A stretch of DNA of 64,000 nt, from assembly GCA_963965975.1 (NCBI GenBank), contig OZ014424.1:2294001-2358000 (forward strand), given 5' to 3'. Numbering within the stretch: position 1 is the first letter of the stretch; every line of letters starts with the position of its first letter. Position numbers and translations under genes: made by a program. The notes under the pieces were generated by a model. The model was not told the DNA's origin. It worked only from the letters and a program-made list of their open reading frames with translations, and ran no database searches. Below, piece after piece: positions 48,192-60,745 of the stretch. The DNA comes from Xestospongia bergquistia. Taxonomy: Eukaryota; Porifera; Demospongiae; Haplosclerida; Petrosiidae.

Positions 48192-50799
48192 ATGAATATA
48201 GGTTTTTCGTGTGATGTTAATTATCAACTCTATTATTTATATTAGGTTACCTATTTCCATTTTACCTTCATTTTTATTTTTATTTTCATGTGTTCCATCT
48301 AATTCTTGGCATAGTGAATTGAGTTTCAGTCCTTTTAAAGCAATGTAAAATGAGTATATTATAACATTCTAAACTTTGTGACAAATTTTGGTGATATATA
48401 ACCAGTTTCTATAACACATCTCAATTATAGTGAATTCACAAATACATAATTTATTATTAAAAGTGTGATGTAACCAAGTTTAACTCTACAGAAATGTTTT
48501 TTTAATCAAAAGTGATTACATGACAACAAGAGATGTGATCAAATAATTGAACGTAATAAATGATTAATTTCAGGTTAAGAAGCGCATGTATTAAATTAAC
48601 AAATAACAAATACATAACAATTAACAAATACATCTAAGAACATACATAACTGCCACTACTTTCAGACAAAAGCAATGTTCACAACAATTTATTTAAGTTT
48701 CATTCATTATAATGAAGCAGCATACAAGAATACATTCACATTTTAGGTATTGACAGGTCAGAAAATATCACAATCAACAATTGATAAGCCAAACATCATT
48801 TATTATTAATTTTTGCAGTGATTTCTTTTTGTCTAATACTTTAGTCATTTCTTGTTTTGCAAATTTGTTATATGTGGACAGTTTGAGATTAAAAGTATTT
48901 CTAGTCTTGTGTTAACAGTTACCATGTCACAGATATGACATATGTCAATACCTGTAATGTTTATATTACCAATGATCACATTGATTGGAAGTCCAATGAG
49001 TGTTGTGTTAAAAGATATAGATCTCATTATCATTTCAAGATAATTTCATGACAATGCCTTTCGCTTTCATTTCTTTCAGCAGATGCATCACATTCTCACA
49101 TTCTTCCTTACTTGGTGTAGTGAGAGCAATGGTTTGACTTGATCACATAGTATCTATTGCAAAATAAGGTTATGTGCCCTATAATATGTATAACACAATT
49201 AATATGTAGGACACACAAGTGAATAAGCGTATCTTATTACAAAACTTTTTAAAGAAGCTATAAGGTCAAAACTAAAACAACGTCCATACATTTTTTTTAA
49301 TGATTTATCGATACTTTATAAACCCTAAACATCAACTACACACATCAAAGAATCTTGACACTACTCTAGACATTTTATTTTTCCAAATTTGTCCATCTTT
49401 ATCATCACTTCTTATTGAATGAAAAACAGCTCATTAGAATTAATCTATGAACACCAGTTACTCTCTGGTTGTACATATAGTTTATAATGAGTTGCATTAA
49501 TTAAGAAATAACCAAAAAGCAATGAACTTGTATATGTAAATTGTCAATTTATTTTTTTATTGTTCCAAACTGAACAAAAAACTATTAATGTTCATTTAGT
49601 CTTTTTATTCCTTTAATGCTCAAGTAGTAAATTTGCCAAAGCCAAACTTTATAAGTAAGATTAAAATCATTTAAAAAAAAATAAAAGACTTTTCAAAAAT
49701 AGCAATGAAAGCAACAAAATGGGAATGCAGCAACAATTGCTTTCACAGCCCTTTCCTACATTTTAAGCACTATACCATGCTTAATATATAATACCACATT
49801 GTATTAAACAGTTACAAACCTAATGTCAGGTAGATTTGTAGAGTGTTTTCATCACAATCAACTAAGAGATTTCTTTGATAACAACAATCAATACACTAAG
49901 GAAGTTTAACAATAATTCAGCTTATATAGAAACTCACTTGATGGATCATGTGACCACAAGTCATACAACATAGAGTTGCTCTATATGTTAATCTAACAAT
50001 GGAAAATACCTGTCAACATGTAAACATTATTTATAAAACTATTATGTACATTCCATTGTATAGTCCTCAAAAAATATGCAATAAGGATCCTCATATATTA
50101 CTTTCACTTGGTCAGAGTTATGGCCAACCACTGTGTAAACCTGTTTCTGCTATTTAAAAATTCCTCATACTCCCCAGGTCCCAAACGCAATATTTGACCT
50201 AGACAGGAAAAAATTCTAGATGAGTTTAAACTAGCATTGAAAATATCAAATGGTTGCAAGAGAAGGAACAAACAAACTAAATAAACATGAGAAGAAGGAG
50301 GAAAGACAATAACTGAAGGACAAAAGGCCAATATTAAAGGCTGAATTACAAATGAGAGGTATGCATCTGTATACAAGATAGTTTAAAGCTTATTAAATGC
50401 TATGCATGTCATTATAATGCATAATATTATAAAGAACTAATGTTTCTAAAGCAATTTTTATGCAATGAATTTCAACTAAGAATGGTGCACCTAATAAAAA
50501 ATGAAGCAAGTACACAGAGTATGTTAAAATGAAATGTATTTGTCACTGTTAAATGTTCCTAGTGATAAATAAACATTAATTATCAAAACAAAACTCAATT
50601 ACTGCTGAAAATTTCAGATGTGGTGTTAACTCTTCATCTTATAGGAGACTCAGTAACTTTTGCTTCTATATTACAGTGCAAAAGTACACTTAATGTGATA
50701 TGTTAATTGTTTTACAATTCCTAAACATTAACAGAGACAATAGATTATATGGGTACTTTAGTAATGTATATGCTTTATATACAACTTATTATTAAACAG
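48192..50799. other. Intergenic or intronic, no confident gene
   Basis: Two minus-strand open stretches could be exons. One (48845-49140) reads LTTPSKEECENVMHLLKEMK then an ORF starting MIMRSISFNTTLIGLP. The other (50104-50230) ends with LGPGEYEEFLNSRNRFTQWL. I cannot name either. Confidence 0.3.
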
Positions 50800-51239
50800 A
50801 TGCAAGTTTAATCAATAGATTAGTGGATAGTACAGATTTAAGGACTAGAGGACAATCTAAAGCTGAAAAAATGAATGGTAACTACCTTTGTTTGTATAAT
50901 GTAGCAGTGAGTAATTTTAACTTTCAATAGGAACAGTGACTAATGATGACATTGGTGAATTCTCAACTCAAAAAATGGTATGTAAGTTTGGTTCTATTAA
51001 TTAAGTGGATTTACTTTTTATCAGATACAACTTGCATCCATAAACATAGTGGATAGTACAGGTGTAAGGACTAGAGGAAAATCTAAAGATGGAAAAAAAA
51101 ATGGTATCTGCTTTTATATAATGTTGAAGTAAGTAATTTTAACTCTCAATAGGAACATTGACTAGTGATGATGCCTTTAAAGGAAAACCTGATCAACTTA
51201 GGGGAATGACAATTGTAAACAATGGTGCAAAGATAAAAG
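50800..51239 (+). CDS. Four phase-matched exons of an unknown protein, partial
   Basis: Exons by splice signals: 50800-50877, 50931-50977, 51025-51103 and 51153-51239. Each has AG before it and GT after it, and introns are about 50 nt. The reading frame stays open across all junctions (phases 1, 0, 1). Exons 1-2 (VDSTDLRTRGQSKAEKMNG then TVTNDDIG) and exons 3-4 (VDSTGVRTRGKSKDGKKNG then TLTSDDAF) are a duplicated exon pair. The family is unknown. The position just upstream of the Ulp1-like relic suggests it may be the N-terminal part of that gene. Confidence 0.5.
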
Positions 51240-51420
51240 GTAGGTTACTCCAATAAATTATATTAGGTTAATTGCCAATATATTCTGTAATTCTCTTGTG
51301 CCATAGTTCTTTTTAGCATTTTGCATGGACTGATTCAACTTATTAATGAATAATTATTTGGGAAATTGAGTGTTTTAGTTGTTCTTTTAGACTTAGAGTT
51401 ATAGTTTGTTAACTGAATCA

Positions 51421-52247
51421 AAAGTGGATGATCTATGGTGGGTGAAACACCTTAATTTCAAGTTACGTGATTTTCAATGTTTATGTCAAGGAAAAGATTT
51501 ATCATACACTATCATTAACGTTGTACAAAGACTAATATAATGAAACAGCAGTTTCCAAATTTATTTGGATTTCAGCATACCTTATTTGGTGAAACCCTAA
51601 GTATTCATCCTGTGCCTTCCATGTTTTATTGTGTTCAGATTCTTCATACTGGTCAGAATGTGGGTTAGGTATGCTTTATCTGTGTATTTACAACAAAAAT
51701 GTTCACCAAATAAATCAATGATTGTGCAACACAACACCAATACTAAGTTCTTACTTTCATAATACATTTACCTTTACTTTACATTTTAATGTATACAAAT
51801 GTAATCAATATTTTAAGCTTTGAGAGATACATATAATTTCCCTCCTTTAGGCGATAATCATTGGATATCCTTTTTATATTCTTTGTTTGGTTCAACACAA
51901 AAATTAGTTTATACCAATAAATAATCTTACACTGTTCAGAAGTTATCTGTGCAGCTACAGATAGGAACAAGTAAATGTAGTTTGTTTGCAATAGGATTTG
52001 CTGTGGAAACATGTTTAAAAGATAATGTAGAACTTATTTCCTTATTTATCTGTATAGATGTTTAGAGAGTGGCAAAATAACTTCATTTCCAAAGATAGAC
52101 ATAAATACCTTATCCCATTCTATTGATCAAAGATGTAACATTAATGTCTATTGTATATGTAGAAAACCTGACTTTTTTGATAATGAAATGGTACAATGTG
52201 ATTGTTGTAAACATTGGTATTATTGCAAAATGCGTCTCTGTACTTGA
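51421..52247 (+). pseudogene. Ulp1-like cysteine protease relic with C-terminal PHD finger
   Basis: Pieces in order are WWVKHLNFKLRDFQCLCQGK, TIINVVQRLI, then after a frameshift near 51530 KQQFPNLFGFQHTLFGETL and YCVQILHTG. A GT-AG intron (51652-51850) joins exactly to GDNHWISFLYSLFG, which holds the catalytic His-Trp. GTSKCSLFAIGFAVETC with the catalytic Cys and RCLESGKITSFPK follow. The tail has VYCICRKPDFFDNEMVQCDC with CKHWYYCKM, a PHD finger cut short by a stop at 52245. Stops inside and the frameshift show it is dead. Such protease/PHD genes are often repetitive in sponges and cnidarians. Confidence 0.7.
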
Positions 52248-52722
52248 CATGAGTTTTTGGTAATCCCCTCAGTGTCTAGAGAGTTGATTGTTATGTCTAG
52301 TGTGTATTGACTGATATTTTTTCTTATGTCAATGGCTTTTCAGTATCTATGATTTAATAACTTGTAATTTGTTTAATGGTACTCACATGACTTTATATGC
52401 TTTTTGTCTATGTTAATAAATTGATTCTCATGTTTTCTTTCTTAATCTTTACTTCAATAGTTTGGTCATTATTTTTTGTAGATCAAAATGGGTACCTGCT
52501 AAATAATCGACTCGCAGCCACTCCCAACTAAATAAGTGGGGAGTGGCTGTGTGTTGATTACACGTTGGGCCATAATTCGTGCGCAAGTCAAATTCTGGCT
52601 ATTACATGATTCTTGTTAGATGCTTCTGGAATGATTTTGGCTTTCCTTTTTCGAATTGTCACTAAGGGTCTGAAATTTGGAAAGTTTATCCTGTGGTTTT
52701 CAGACACTTGCATTGTAGCAAC
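52248..52722. other. Intergenic flank of copia B-2
   Basis: AT-rich. Contains GCAGCCACTCCCAAC and its partial inverse GGGGAGTGGCTG (about 52514-52550), a small hairpin. No gene seen. Confidence 0.4.
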
Positions 52723-52942
52723 TGTTGGAGAACAGTGATTTATAAGTATGAATGTGTTAACCACTTATGTAAACATAGTTATGTAATACTTCCTGTGACA
52801 TGATACTATATAAAATGAATGATTTTTGTATTGTTATATATATCTATTGATCAATCTCTCTCTTGCTGACTTGCTATTTCTGATTATATTTATCGTTGTT
52901 ATATTATACTCTCTCATAATACATTCATTGCTTAAACTAACA
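52723..52942 (+). repeat. copia B-2 5' LTR
   Basis: 220 bp, about 5% different from the 3' LTR. Confidence 0.9.
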
Positions 52943-52968
52943 GGTTATGAGCCCAGATCAACGCTGTT

Positions 52969-53748
52969 ATGGCTGAAGCAACAATTGGACAAACAAAATG
53001 TTCTATTGACAGACTAGATGCAAACAATTGGTTCATTTGGAAATTCCAGATAAACATCTCCTGCTGGCTAATGGTCTGTGGGCCTAGTAGACGAAACAGA
53101 GGTACTCGGGCATGGAGCGACAGCTCAAGAAGAAGCTGAATACAAAAAAAGAGCGCAGAAGCGTTCTCAACAATTGTACTCACTATCAGCCCGTCTCAAC
53201 TTTACCTTATTACTTCATATGATAGACTGAAGCCAGCATGGGATGCTTTGTGTAACTATTTTGATAGAGATACACTAGCTAACAAACTCCTACTGAAGAA
53301 ACAATATTTTCGTTTAGAGATGAAAGAAGGTACCTCCATCGAAGCTCACATGAAAAGGATGAATGAATTGACTGATAAGCTCTCCGCCCTCGGAGCACCT
53401 ATTGCAGAGGAAGACCAAGTGGTAACGCTCCTTGGTAGTTTGCCTCCAAGTTTTCAAACGTTAGTTACAGCTCTAGAGGCTCGAGACACAGTCACTTTGA
53501 GCCATGCTCAGCAATTGTTGATCCATGAAGAAAAGAAGTTGAACAAGGAATATGGTAGGGAAAGGCCAGGTGACCCTGGTACAGCACTCTACCATCATAA
53601 GAGAGGTAGTAACAGGCAACGTCGCCAATGGAAACTGAAGTGCTTTACGTGTGGACAAACAGGAAATCTTTGACAGGACTGTCCCAAGAAACCACAAGAG
53701 CATAATCCTAAACCAACTGGTAGACACAATGCAAAACCTGCTAAAGAG
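52969..53748 (+). pseudogene. gag: copia B-2 gag relic
   Basis: ATG at 52969 starts MAEATIGQTKCSIDRLDANN then WFIWKFQI. The frame is lost near 53050 and again before 53248. The open part 53248-53673 has LANKLLLKKQYFRLEMKEGT and VVTLLGSLPPSFQTLVTALE. The zinc knuckle CFTCGQTGN is broken by a stop at 53671 and continues as QDCPKKPQE. Confidence 0.86.
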
Positions 53749-55361
53749 ATGTCACAGGAGTCAGAGGGAGTATTTACAGCCTTAGCTGATTCATCAGTGA
53801 ACAAAGAGTGGATAATATACTCTGGTGCCACTAGACACATCACTCATTCAAAGGAACTGTTGTATCAGTATTGCAAGTTTGAAGTTCCAGAGAGAGTGAG
53901 TCTTGGTGATGGACGTCACGTAGAAGCTCTTGGTACTGGAGATATTCAAGTTAATATGAGATTTAAGGTTAGCAAACAGAAAAATTGTGTCATGAGACGT
54001 GTGTTGTATGTCCCTAAACTTACAAGTAATTTGTTTTCAGTGAGAACAGCAGTATCAAAGGGCAATACTGTTAGATTCACAGACCTAAATTGTTTTAATA
54101 AAAATAGAAAAGGGAAGTTAATTGGCATGGGGTCGTTGGTTGACAATAAGTTATACAAGCTGAACTGTAAACCTGTGGTGCAGGTACAACAGTGTGCCTC
54201 ATCATCATTTGAAAAGGATAACTCAGCCGATTTATGGCATAGAAGACTTGGTCATTTAGGGAAACAGCAAATGAGAGAAGTAGCTTCTAAAGAGCTCGTG
54301 AGAGGAATGACCATTTCGAAGAATGATGAGCTATCATTTTATGAATCATGTATTGAAGGCAAACTGCACAGAAAACTGTTTGAGCATGTTGGAGGAATTC
54401 GCTCCACCAGAAAGTTACAATGCGTTCACAGTGACATGTATGGACCAATACCCACTGAGTCCTTAGAACAAAAGAGATATTTTGTGTCATTCATTGATGA
54501 CTATTCGAGATGTTGTCAAGTCTATTTTATGATACACAAATCCAAATTTTTACATAAGTTTAAAGAGTTTGAAGCTCTTGCTACAAATGATAGTGGATTG
54601 AGTATCAGTACACTTCGTACAGATAATGGATGGGAGTATGTTTCTAAAGAATTTGAAGAATTTCTTAAGTCTGAAGGTATCAGACATGAGCTCACTGTCC
54701 CATATTCCCCTGCACAGAATGGAGTAGCAGAAAGACTAAATCACACTTTGATGTAGTCAGCAAGAACCATGATTAGATTTGCAAGGTTACCTGATAGCTA
54801 TTGGGGTGAAGCTGTGGCTACAGCAGCTTACATTAGAAACAGAGTTCCTACCAGTGCATTTAAAGAAAGGGTATCACCTTATGAGAAATGGTACCAAAGG
54901 AGACCAGACCTAAGTCATCTGAGGGTGTTTGGTTGTGTGGCTTATGCCCACATTCCAGACTGTCAAAGAAACAAATTAGACAAAAAGGCTAAGAAGTGTA
55001 GATTTGTTGGTTATAGCCTCAACTACAAAGGTTATAGATTGATGAATGAGAAAACCATCAAAGTTGTGATAAGCAGAGATGTGGTTTTCAGTGAAAATGA
55101 TTTTTGGGTAAACAAAACTGAAGCAGAGACAATCATCCCAACTGTGGTGAATTTTCAAGTAGACTCTGATGAGAATGACACTCAACCTAATAGGCCTGTG
55201 GGAGAGATACGTCAGTCAATTAGGCAGAGACATCCTCCAGTTAGGTTTGGAACGGATGAATATGTCGAAGCTGCAATAGTGAATGAAGTGGTAACACCTG
55301 AAAGTATAGAAGAAACGTTTGCCATTGGAGTGCAGCAGTTAATGCAGAGTATGAATCCCTA
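53749..55361 (+). pseudogene. copia B-2 protease and integrase relic
   Basis: The protease site reads IIYSGATRHITH, so the catalytic Asp is Tyr. The zinc region has LWHRRLGHLGK and SFYESCIEGK, where a zinc-binding Cys is Tyr. The integrase core has VHSDMYGPIPTES, TLRTDNGWEYVS and GVAERLNHTLM, keeping the three catalytic acids. A stop at 54754 interrupts TLMxSARTMIRF. The frame then runs to 55360 through WYQRRPDLSHLRVFGCVAYA. A small deletion near 55325 ends it. Confidence 0.87.
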
Positions 55362-56800
55362 ATGGAGAATGATACTTGGGAACTAGTCGATCTACCAGAA
55401 GGTCGAAAGCCAATAAAATGTGAATGGATTTTTAAAGTTAAGAGAGGAAGTGATGGTGACAAAAGAGATATAAAGCTCGTTTGGTGGCAAAAGGGATTTA
55501 CTCAAAAGTATGAAATTGATTATGAAGAAACCTTTGCACCAGTGGTATGTTATTCCTCGATTCGAACCCTGTTGGCATATGCTATACAGAATGATATGCT
55601 ATTACACCAATGGATGTTGTGACAGCATTTCTCAATGGAACACTTGAAGAAGATATATAGATGCAAAAACCGGCAGGATATGTCCAACCAGGAAAAGAAA
55701 AGATGGTTGCAAGTTAAAGAAATCCTTGTATGGACTAAAACAATCTCCCAGGTGTTGGAACGAGGAATTCCAAGAACATATGAAATCAGCTAACTTTAAG
55801 CAGAGTTCTGCAGATCCGTGCATCTTTACTAAGACAGAAGAACTGGACATATTGTAATAGTTGCTGTATATGTAGATGATCTGATAATTGCTGCTAAGAC
55901 GAATGAGAAGATGAATGAAGTAAAGAGAAATCTAACATCAAGATTCAAAATGAAAGACTTAGGAAAATTGCATCACTGTCTTGGGATAACAGTTGAGTAT
56001 GATGAGAGCAGGAGGTGCTTGTGGTTACATCAGAAGTCATATATCTCAGCAATGTTAGAAAAGTTTGGATTGTCACAAGCTAAGGCGGTATCAACACCTG
56101 CTAATCTTAATGAGAAGCTCAAAAACGATGATGGAACCAGCAAATTGGTGGATCCTACACTGTACCAGTCTATGGTTGGAAGTCTCTTGTATGCAGCTAT
56201 AGCCACTCGTCCCGACATATCACAAGCAGTGGGAGCAGCATCAAAGTATAGCTCAAATCCTAGTGAAGTTCACCTAACAGCGGTAAAGAGGATCTTAAGA
56301 TACTTAAAGAAGACCATTAACTTAGGACTGAAATATGAGAAATTAGAAAGTAGTACTCTAGTAGGATACTCAGACGCAGATTGGGCGTGTGACCTCAATG
56401 ATTGTCACTCTACAAGTGGTAATCTATTTTTACTTGCTGGAGGACCAGTAAACTGGCTCAGTAAGAAGCAATCTACAGTGGCCTTATCAACTGCGGAGGC
56501 AGAATACATGTCATTAAGTGGTGCCACACAAGAAGCTGTTTGGTTAAGATGACTGCTTAGTGATTTCAAATTTTGTCAAGAAGAACCAACAGTTATAAAA
56601 GAAGATAATCAAGGGACAATTGGAATAGCAAGAAACCCAGTTTCCCATTCTCGTACCAAACACATCGACATCAAATATCATTATGTACAAAAAACAGTTC
56701 TGGATGGACACATTACATTAGAATATTGTTCGACTGAGCAAATGATTGTCGACTTGGTCACAAAGCCACTTCCTCATGATTGATTTGAAACATTACGAAA
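55362..56800 (+). pseudogene. copia B-2 reverse transcriptase and RNase H relic
   Basis: ENDTWELVDLPEGRKPIKCE starts the RT. A shift near 55475 and breaks near 55620-55850 follow. The catalytic VAVYVDDLIIAAK is near 55861-55900. The 55911-56552 frame has LGKLHHCLGI, ATRPDISQAVG and GYSDADWACD for RNase H, then STAEAEYMSLSG and a stop at 56550. The last part has EDNQGTIGIA and HIDIKYHYVQK and a stop near 56782. Confidence 0.88.
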
Positions 56801-56857
56801 TTTAATGGGACTAGAATCGTTACCAACCACTATTCAAACTGATAAATCAAGTGGGAG

Positions 56858-57081
56858 TGTTGGAGAAGAGTGATTTATAAGTATAAATGTGTTAACCACT
56901 TATGTAAACATAGTTATGTAATACTTCCTGTGACATGTACTATATAAATTAAATGATTTTTGTATTGTTATATATATCTATTGATCAATCTCTGTCTTGC
57001 TGACTTGCTATTTCTGATTATACTTATCGTTGTTATGTTATACTCTCTCATAATCAATTCGTTGCTTAAACTCTGCTAACA
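56858..57081 (+). repeat. copia B-2 3' LTR
   Basis: 224 bp, almost the same as 26324-26547. Confidence 0.91.
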
Positions 57082-57723
57082 GCAGCTACAGCCGACATGG
57101 AAAAGCGACGATTGTTTTACCACAAAAAGACATAGATAGTAGGTATATTTTCCTGTAAACTAAAATTCATGGCTTGTACAGTTTAAGAGCAGCAACTCTC
57201 CAAAAATCGTCCGAATATTTATTACTCACTCTATATATATATAAATCGTTGGAGCCATAATTTCATAATAGTCACTGACAACAAGAATAGAGCTAACTGA
57301 AGATGTATTAATGCATTATATGGCAATAAATGTTAGCTTCACTCAAAGACTTGTAAGATGTAGAACAATCATTTCAGTAATATATTTCAGTGATTTTATA
57401 TCAATGCAATGTCATACATACTGCTACATTGATACACCTAGCTCCTCCATGATATATTATGTACTTGTCATGTATAAATTATAGCACACAGTATTAGTCA
57501 ACTGTACAAACCAGGCCATTATTAAAGACTCGTCCAAACGTTTACCAGCTTCTTTTAATTACTTGATCATGTGATCCACCCTTCTGTGGATGGATGATAA
57601 TAGGGCTGTGGTGTGTAACAGTCTGTGGACACTATACGTAGTGACACATCAATTCTTGAAATCGTAATCGTTCATTTGGTAATGTATTATTCCTGTCAAC
57701 TTACGATAAATCATAACAAAATT
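57082..57723. other. Upstream region of cysteine-rich gene copy 3
   Basis: Same as 26548-27189 with no difference seen by eye. Confidence 0.5.
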
Positions 57724-58748
57724 TTGAAGAGTCTTTTTTTGGTTTTAGTAGCAGTAAGTATTGGCATCAGTACTGCTGTAAGCAATAACGATTTTGATGC
57801 CTTTAAAAGATGTGCTGCACTAATATATCAACATGAGTGCACTCTAGATGATAACATATTTACAGCTCAGCTGAACGTTGCAGTGCAATAATACTAATCA
57901 GGCAAGGTTTCATGCAAATTACTGCTCAAGGAATGAAGACAGTACTTACTGTAAAGTGGCAGAAGCTTATCAGACAGACCTTTACAAAATTAAATTTATT
58001 GATTGTAAGGACACTATTGATTCTTCTGCTGAATGTTCTACCACATGTCGTAATGCTCTGAAAACTTTTCTTAATAACCTTGGTTGTTGTATTAACGCCA
58101 TCTATAACTTCACTGGTAGTAGCTATGAGTACCTTCGTGAAGGAATTACTTACTACCTTTGGTCAAGTTGGCGTGGAACCAATAACCAGTACATGCACAG
58201 CCATGCTTCCTTTCACTTTTCCAACTAATCAACAACAATCCTGCAGTTATGGTCAAGAGCTGACACGTCAACTTGACTTGTTATGTTCTCCCTCTAATCT
58301 TCATATATTATTAGGTAGAACAGATGGCTGTGAAAGTTTCATGCAGTTTGTAATGGGTGTGTGTAGCCTGGATGCAAATGGTACCTTCTGTTTGGCTACA
58401 AACAGCAGGGCTGCAGACTATACTAGCTTTATAATGCCATTACTCATCAGTAATTGAACAGGTAACACGCAGTCTTGTTCCCCTGTATGCAAAGGTTTAA
58501 TTGAAGGGTTTAGAAACAGCTGCGGTTGCTATCTGAACGCACTTTACAATTCTCTTTTTACTGTAGCTACTGCACAAAATTACACTACATCATCATTATT
58601 TGCAGACCAGAGTCTTTTTAATACGTGTAATGTAGAGGTCCCTCCACTTACTTGTGAGCTGCCTATAGCTAGTGGAAGTCTTTTACTCAAAGCCTTAATA
58701 TTTATGCTTCTTCTACTTCTGGTAGTCTACATTATGGACCTATTTTAA
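57724..58748 (+). pseudogene. Cysteine-rich secreted protein, broken copy 3 with full tail
   Basis: Shares all four defects of copy 1 (no ATG, two frameshifts, TGA at 58455) but continues through the tail. After the TGA it reads SCSPVCKGLIEGFRNSCGCY and LNALYNS, then LFTVATAQNYTT and the hydrophobic C-terminus to a TAA at 58746-58748. This gives the full layout of the ancestral protein, longer than the intact gene at 28565. Confidence 0.8.
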
Positions 58749-58975
58749 AACTAAATGTGGATGTATGATATTTAAAATACATTTATTTGCCTTATTTTCT
58801 TTATATATGCGTGTGTTATAACTATACATGCAGTGTTTATGTTCATTATAGTTTGTTTATGTATTATCATTCATTTTCTGTTTGACTATCATTTACACTA
58901 ATTATCATTTTTTAAATTAATCTTGTATAATTGGAAACACCACCTTTGAAAAGTTAGTTTTTGTTGAATGTCAAT
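58749..58975. other. 3' flank of cysteine-rich copy 3
   Basis: Aligns with 29501-29754. Confidence 0.4.
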
Positions 58976-60560
58976 TTTTGTGTCTCGTTCAATCCAGGAG
59001 AGAACTCAACATATATGGTCCACCGAACCGGATTGTAGCAAGAACATCGATAGTTTCATGGTTCTCTCTCAAAACTCAGCTATCTCCATCATATTCATCC
59101 TTTCATACGCGACCAGGTGCTCTCTTAGCACCTCCATTTTTGATTCCCATTTTTACCTCGTTGATAAAAAAATAATGGCTCAAGATTTTACTACAATTAG
59201 GAAGAGAAGATGTGTCGTTCATGTGTCAATAACTCGACTTTTCACTCGTCTGAAGGATTTGGAGACCAAAGCTGATCAGCCTGCCACCCTTTATCTCACG
59301 CGACAGATGTTGCAGAAACTGGAGAGTCTAGACTCCGACTTCAAGCTTCATCACTATGCACTCACCAATCTCATCAACGACACTGAAAGTATGCTCAAAG
59401 AGCAGGACATTCTAGATGGATATGATGATGAGAAGGACACATTGTCCACTCGTATTAAGCGGCTGATTGTAGTCTGTGACTCCTCCTCCGAATTTGGTCC
59501 TCATAAGATAGCTTCCCAAAGGTTACTTCGCCTTGGAAGAAATTTATTTACTGTAAACAAAAGAATTGGCTCCTTGTCTGAAGGGCCTGAAGATGTTTGT
59601 CTTCTTCGTCAGTATGAAGAGCAACTTTGTGATCTCGAGGTTGAATTGGGAGACCTCTGTAGCGTTCTTTTGTCCCTTGGTATAGAGTAATCCGATCAGC
59701 TCTATACCTCACAAACACAACTTGATAAAGAGCAGTTTGACTGCTCTTTAAAAATCAAGAGGTTGCTATTCCCATCTGGTCAAGCCCTTGACTCAACTCT
59801 ACCCTCTCTCGATAGCAAGGAAGTTAAGCTTCCCAAATTGGACGTACCTAAGTTTGATGGGAACATCATAAACTGGAGGACCTTTTGGGAGCAATTTTTC
59901 TATTTCAATTCATAGCCGATCTGGTTTGTCTGATGCAGAGAAACTGGTGTATCTCCGACAATCGCTTAAGGATGGTACAGCAAAGGGTGTCATTGAAGGT
60001 CTGTCTCGATCTGGTAATTGCTATTCTGAAGCCAATGAAAGCCTGAAGGTACACTATGATCGCCCACAGCTCATCCACCAGACCCATGTTCGTATGATCC
60101 TTGAGGCCACTCCTCTCAGAGATGGAACTGGCAAAGAGCTCCGCCGACTCTATGATGTCGTTCAACAACATCTCCAAGCTCTCAAGGCAATGGAGTATCA
60201 GCCATCTGGTTCCTTTATCACATCTGTGCTTGAGCTCAAGCTAGATACTAATACCATGTTTGAGTGGCAAAAGTACAGTCAAGACTCGGTCGATGTGCCT
60301 CTATACCAAAGGCTCCTTGAGTTCATTAACCTAAGTGCCCAAGCTTCTGAAGCTTTAGTCTCAGACCATAAGAGAGCCTCTTGAGTTGAAGATCATTCAG
60401 TGAAGAAGGGTTCTAATGCTCGAAAGTCAATAACCTCGTTTACAGCCAGTACTGTGATTTCTACAAGCCACAACTGTGTCATTTGTAAGTCTTACAAACA
60501 CCCTCTATATGCATGTCTGCAATTCAAGTCACTACCTCACGATGAGATGGTCTCTACTTT
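58976..60560 (+). pseudogene. gag: BEL/Pao gag fragment, copy C
   Basis: Matches 29755-31240. The gag ATG is best set at 59175 (MAQDFTTIRKRR), as in copy B, giving 171 residues to 59690. DUF1759 continues with KLPKLDVPKFDGNIINW near 59826 and then, after a shift near 59890, LVYLRQSLKDGTAKGVIEGL to 60384 (DTNTMFEWQKYSQDSVDVPL). The zinc motif is CVICKSYKHPLYAC. It ends at the same point as copy B. Confidence 0.82.
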
Positions 60561-60745
60561 GATGTTAACATTCAGAACAAAAATGGATGGACTGCCTTAA
60601 TGAAAGTTAGTGAAAACGGTGATACCCATGTTGTTAAGCTACTGCTCAAAGGGCATGCAAATATTAATATTTGGAACATTGAAGGATGGACTGCTTCTAA
60701 TCATAGCTCGTCCAAGTGGTCATAGAATGGTTGTTGTACAACTTC
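60556..60745 (+). pseudogene. Ankyrin-repeat remnant fused to BEL gag, copy C
   Basis: DVNIQNKNGWTALMKVSENG and VVKLLLKGHANINI in the second frame. Same junction as copy B. Confidence 0.78.

Larger units (their letters stand above)
52723..57081 (+). mobile_element. Complete but decayed Ty1/copia element, copia B copy 2
   Basis: LTRs at 52723-52942 (220 bp) and 56858-57081 (224 bp), TGTTGGAGAA start and AACA end. Flanks GCAAC and GCAGC are a possible 5-bp target duplication with one change. The initiator-Met half-tRNA primer-binding site GGTTATGAGCCCAG is at 52943-52956. Coding parts match copia B-1 and are broken in several places. Confidence 0.91.

Noticed and set aside
51779..52012. Minus-strand 77-residue ORF
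   Set aside because: It is the shadow of the Ulp1-like relic on the plus strand.
58968..59174. N-terminal extension of the BEL gag fragment in copy C
   Set aside because: The extension is absent in copy B, and both copies share the ATG at the MAQD start, so 59175 is the better start.
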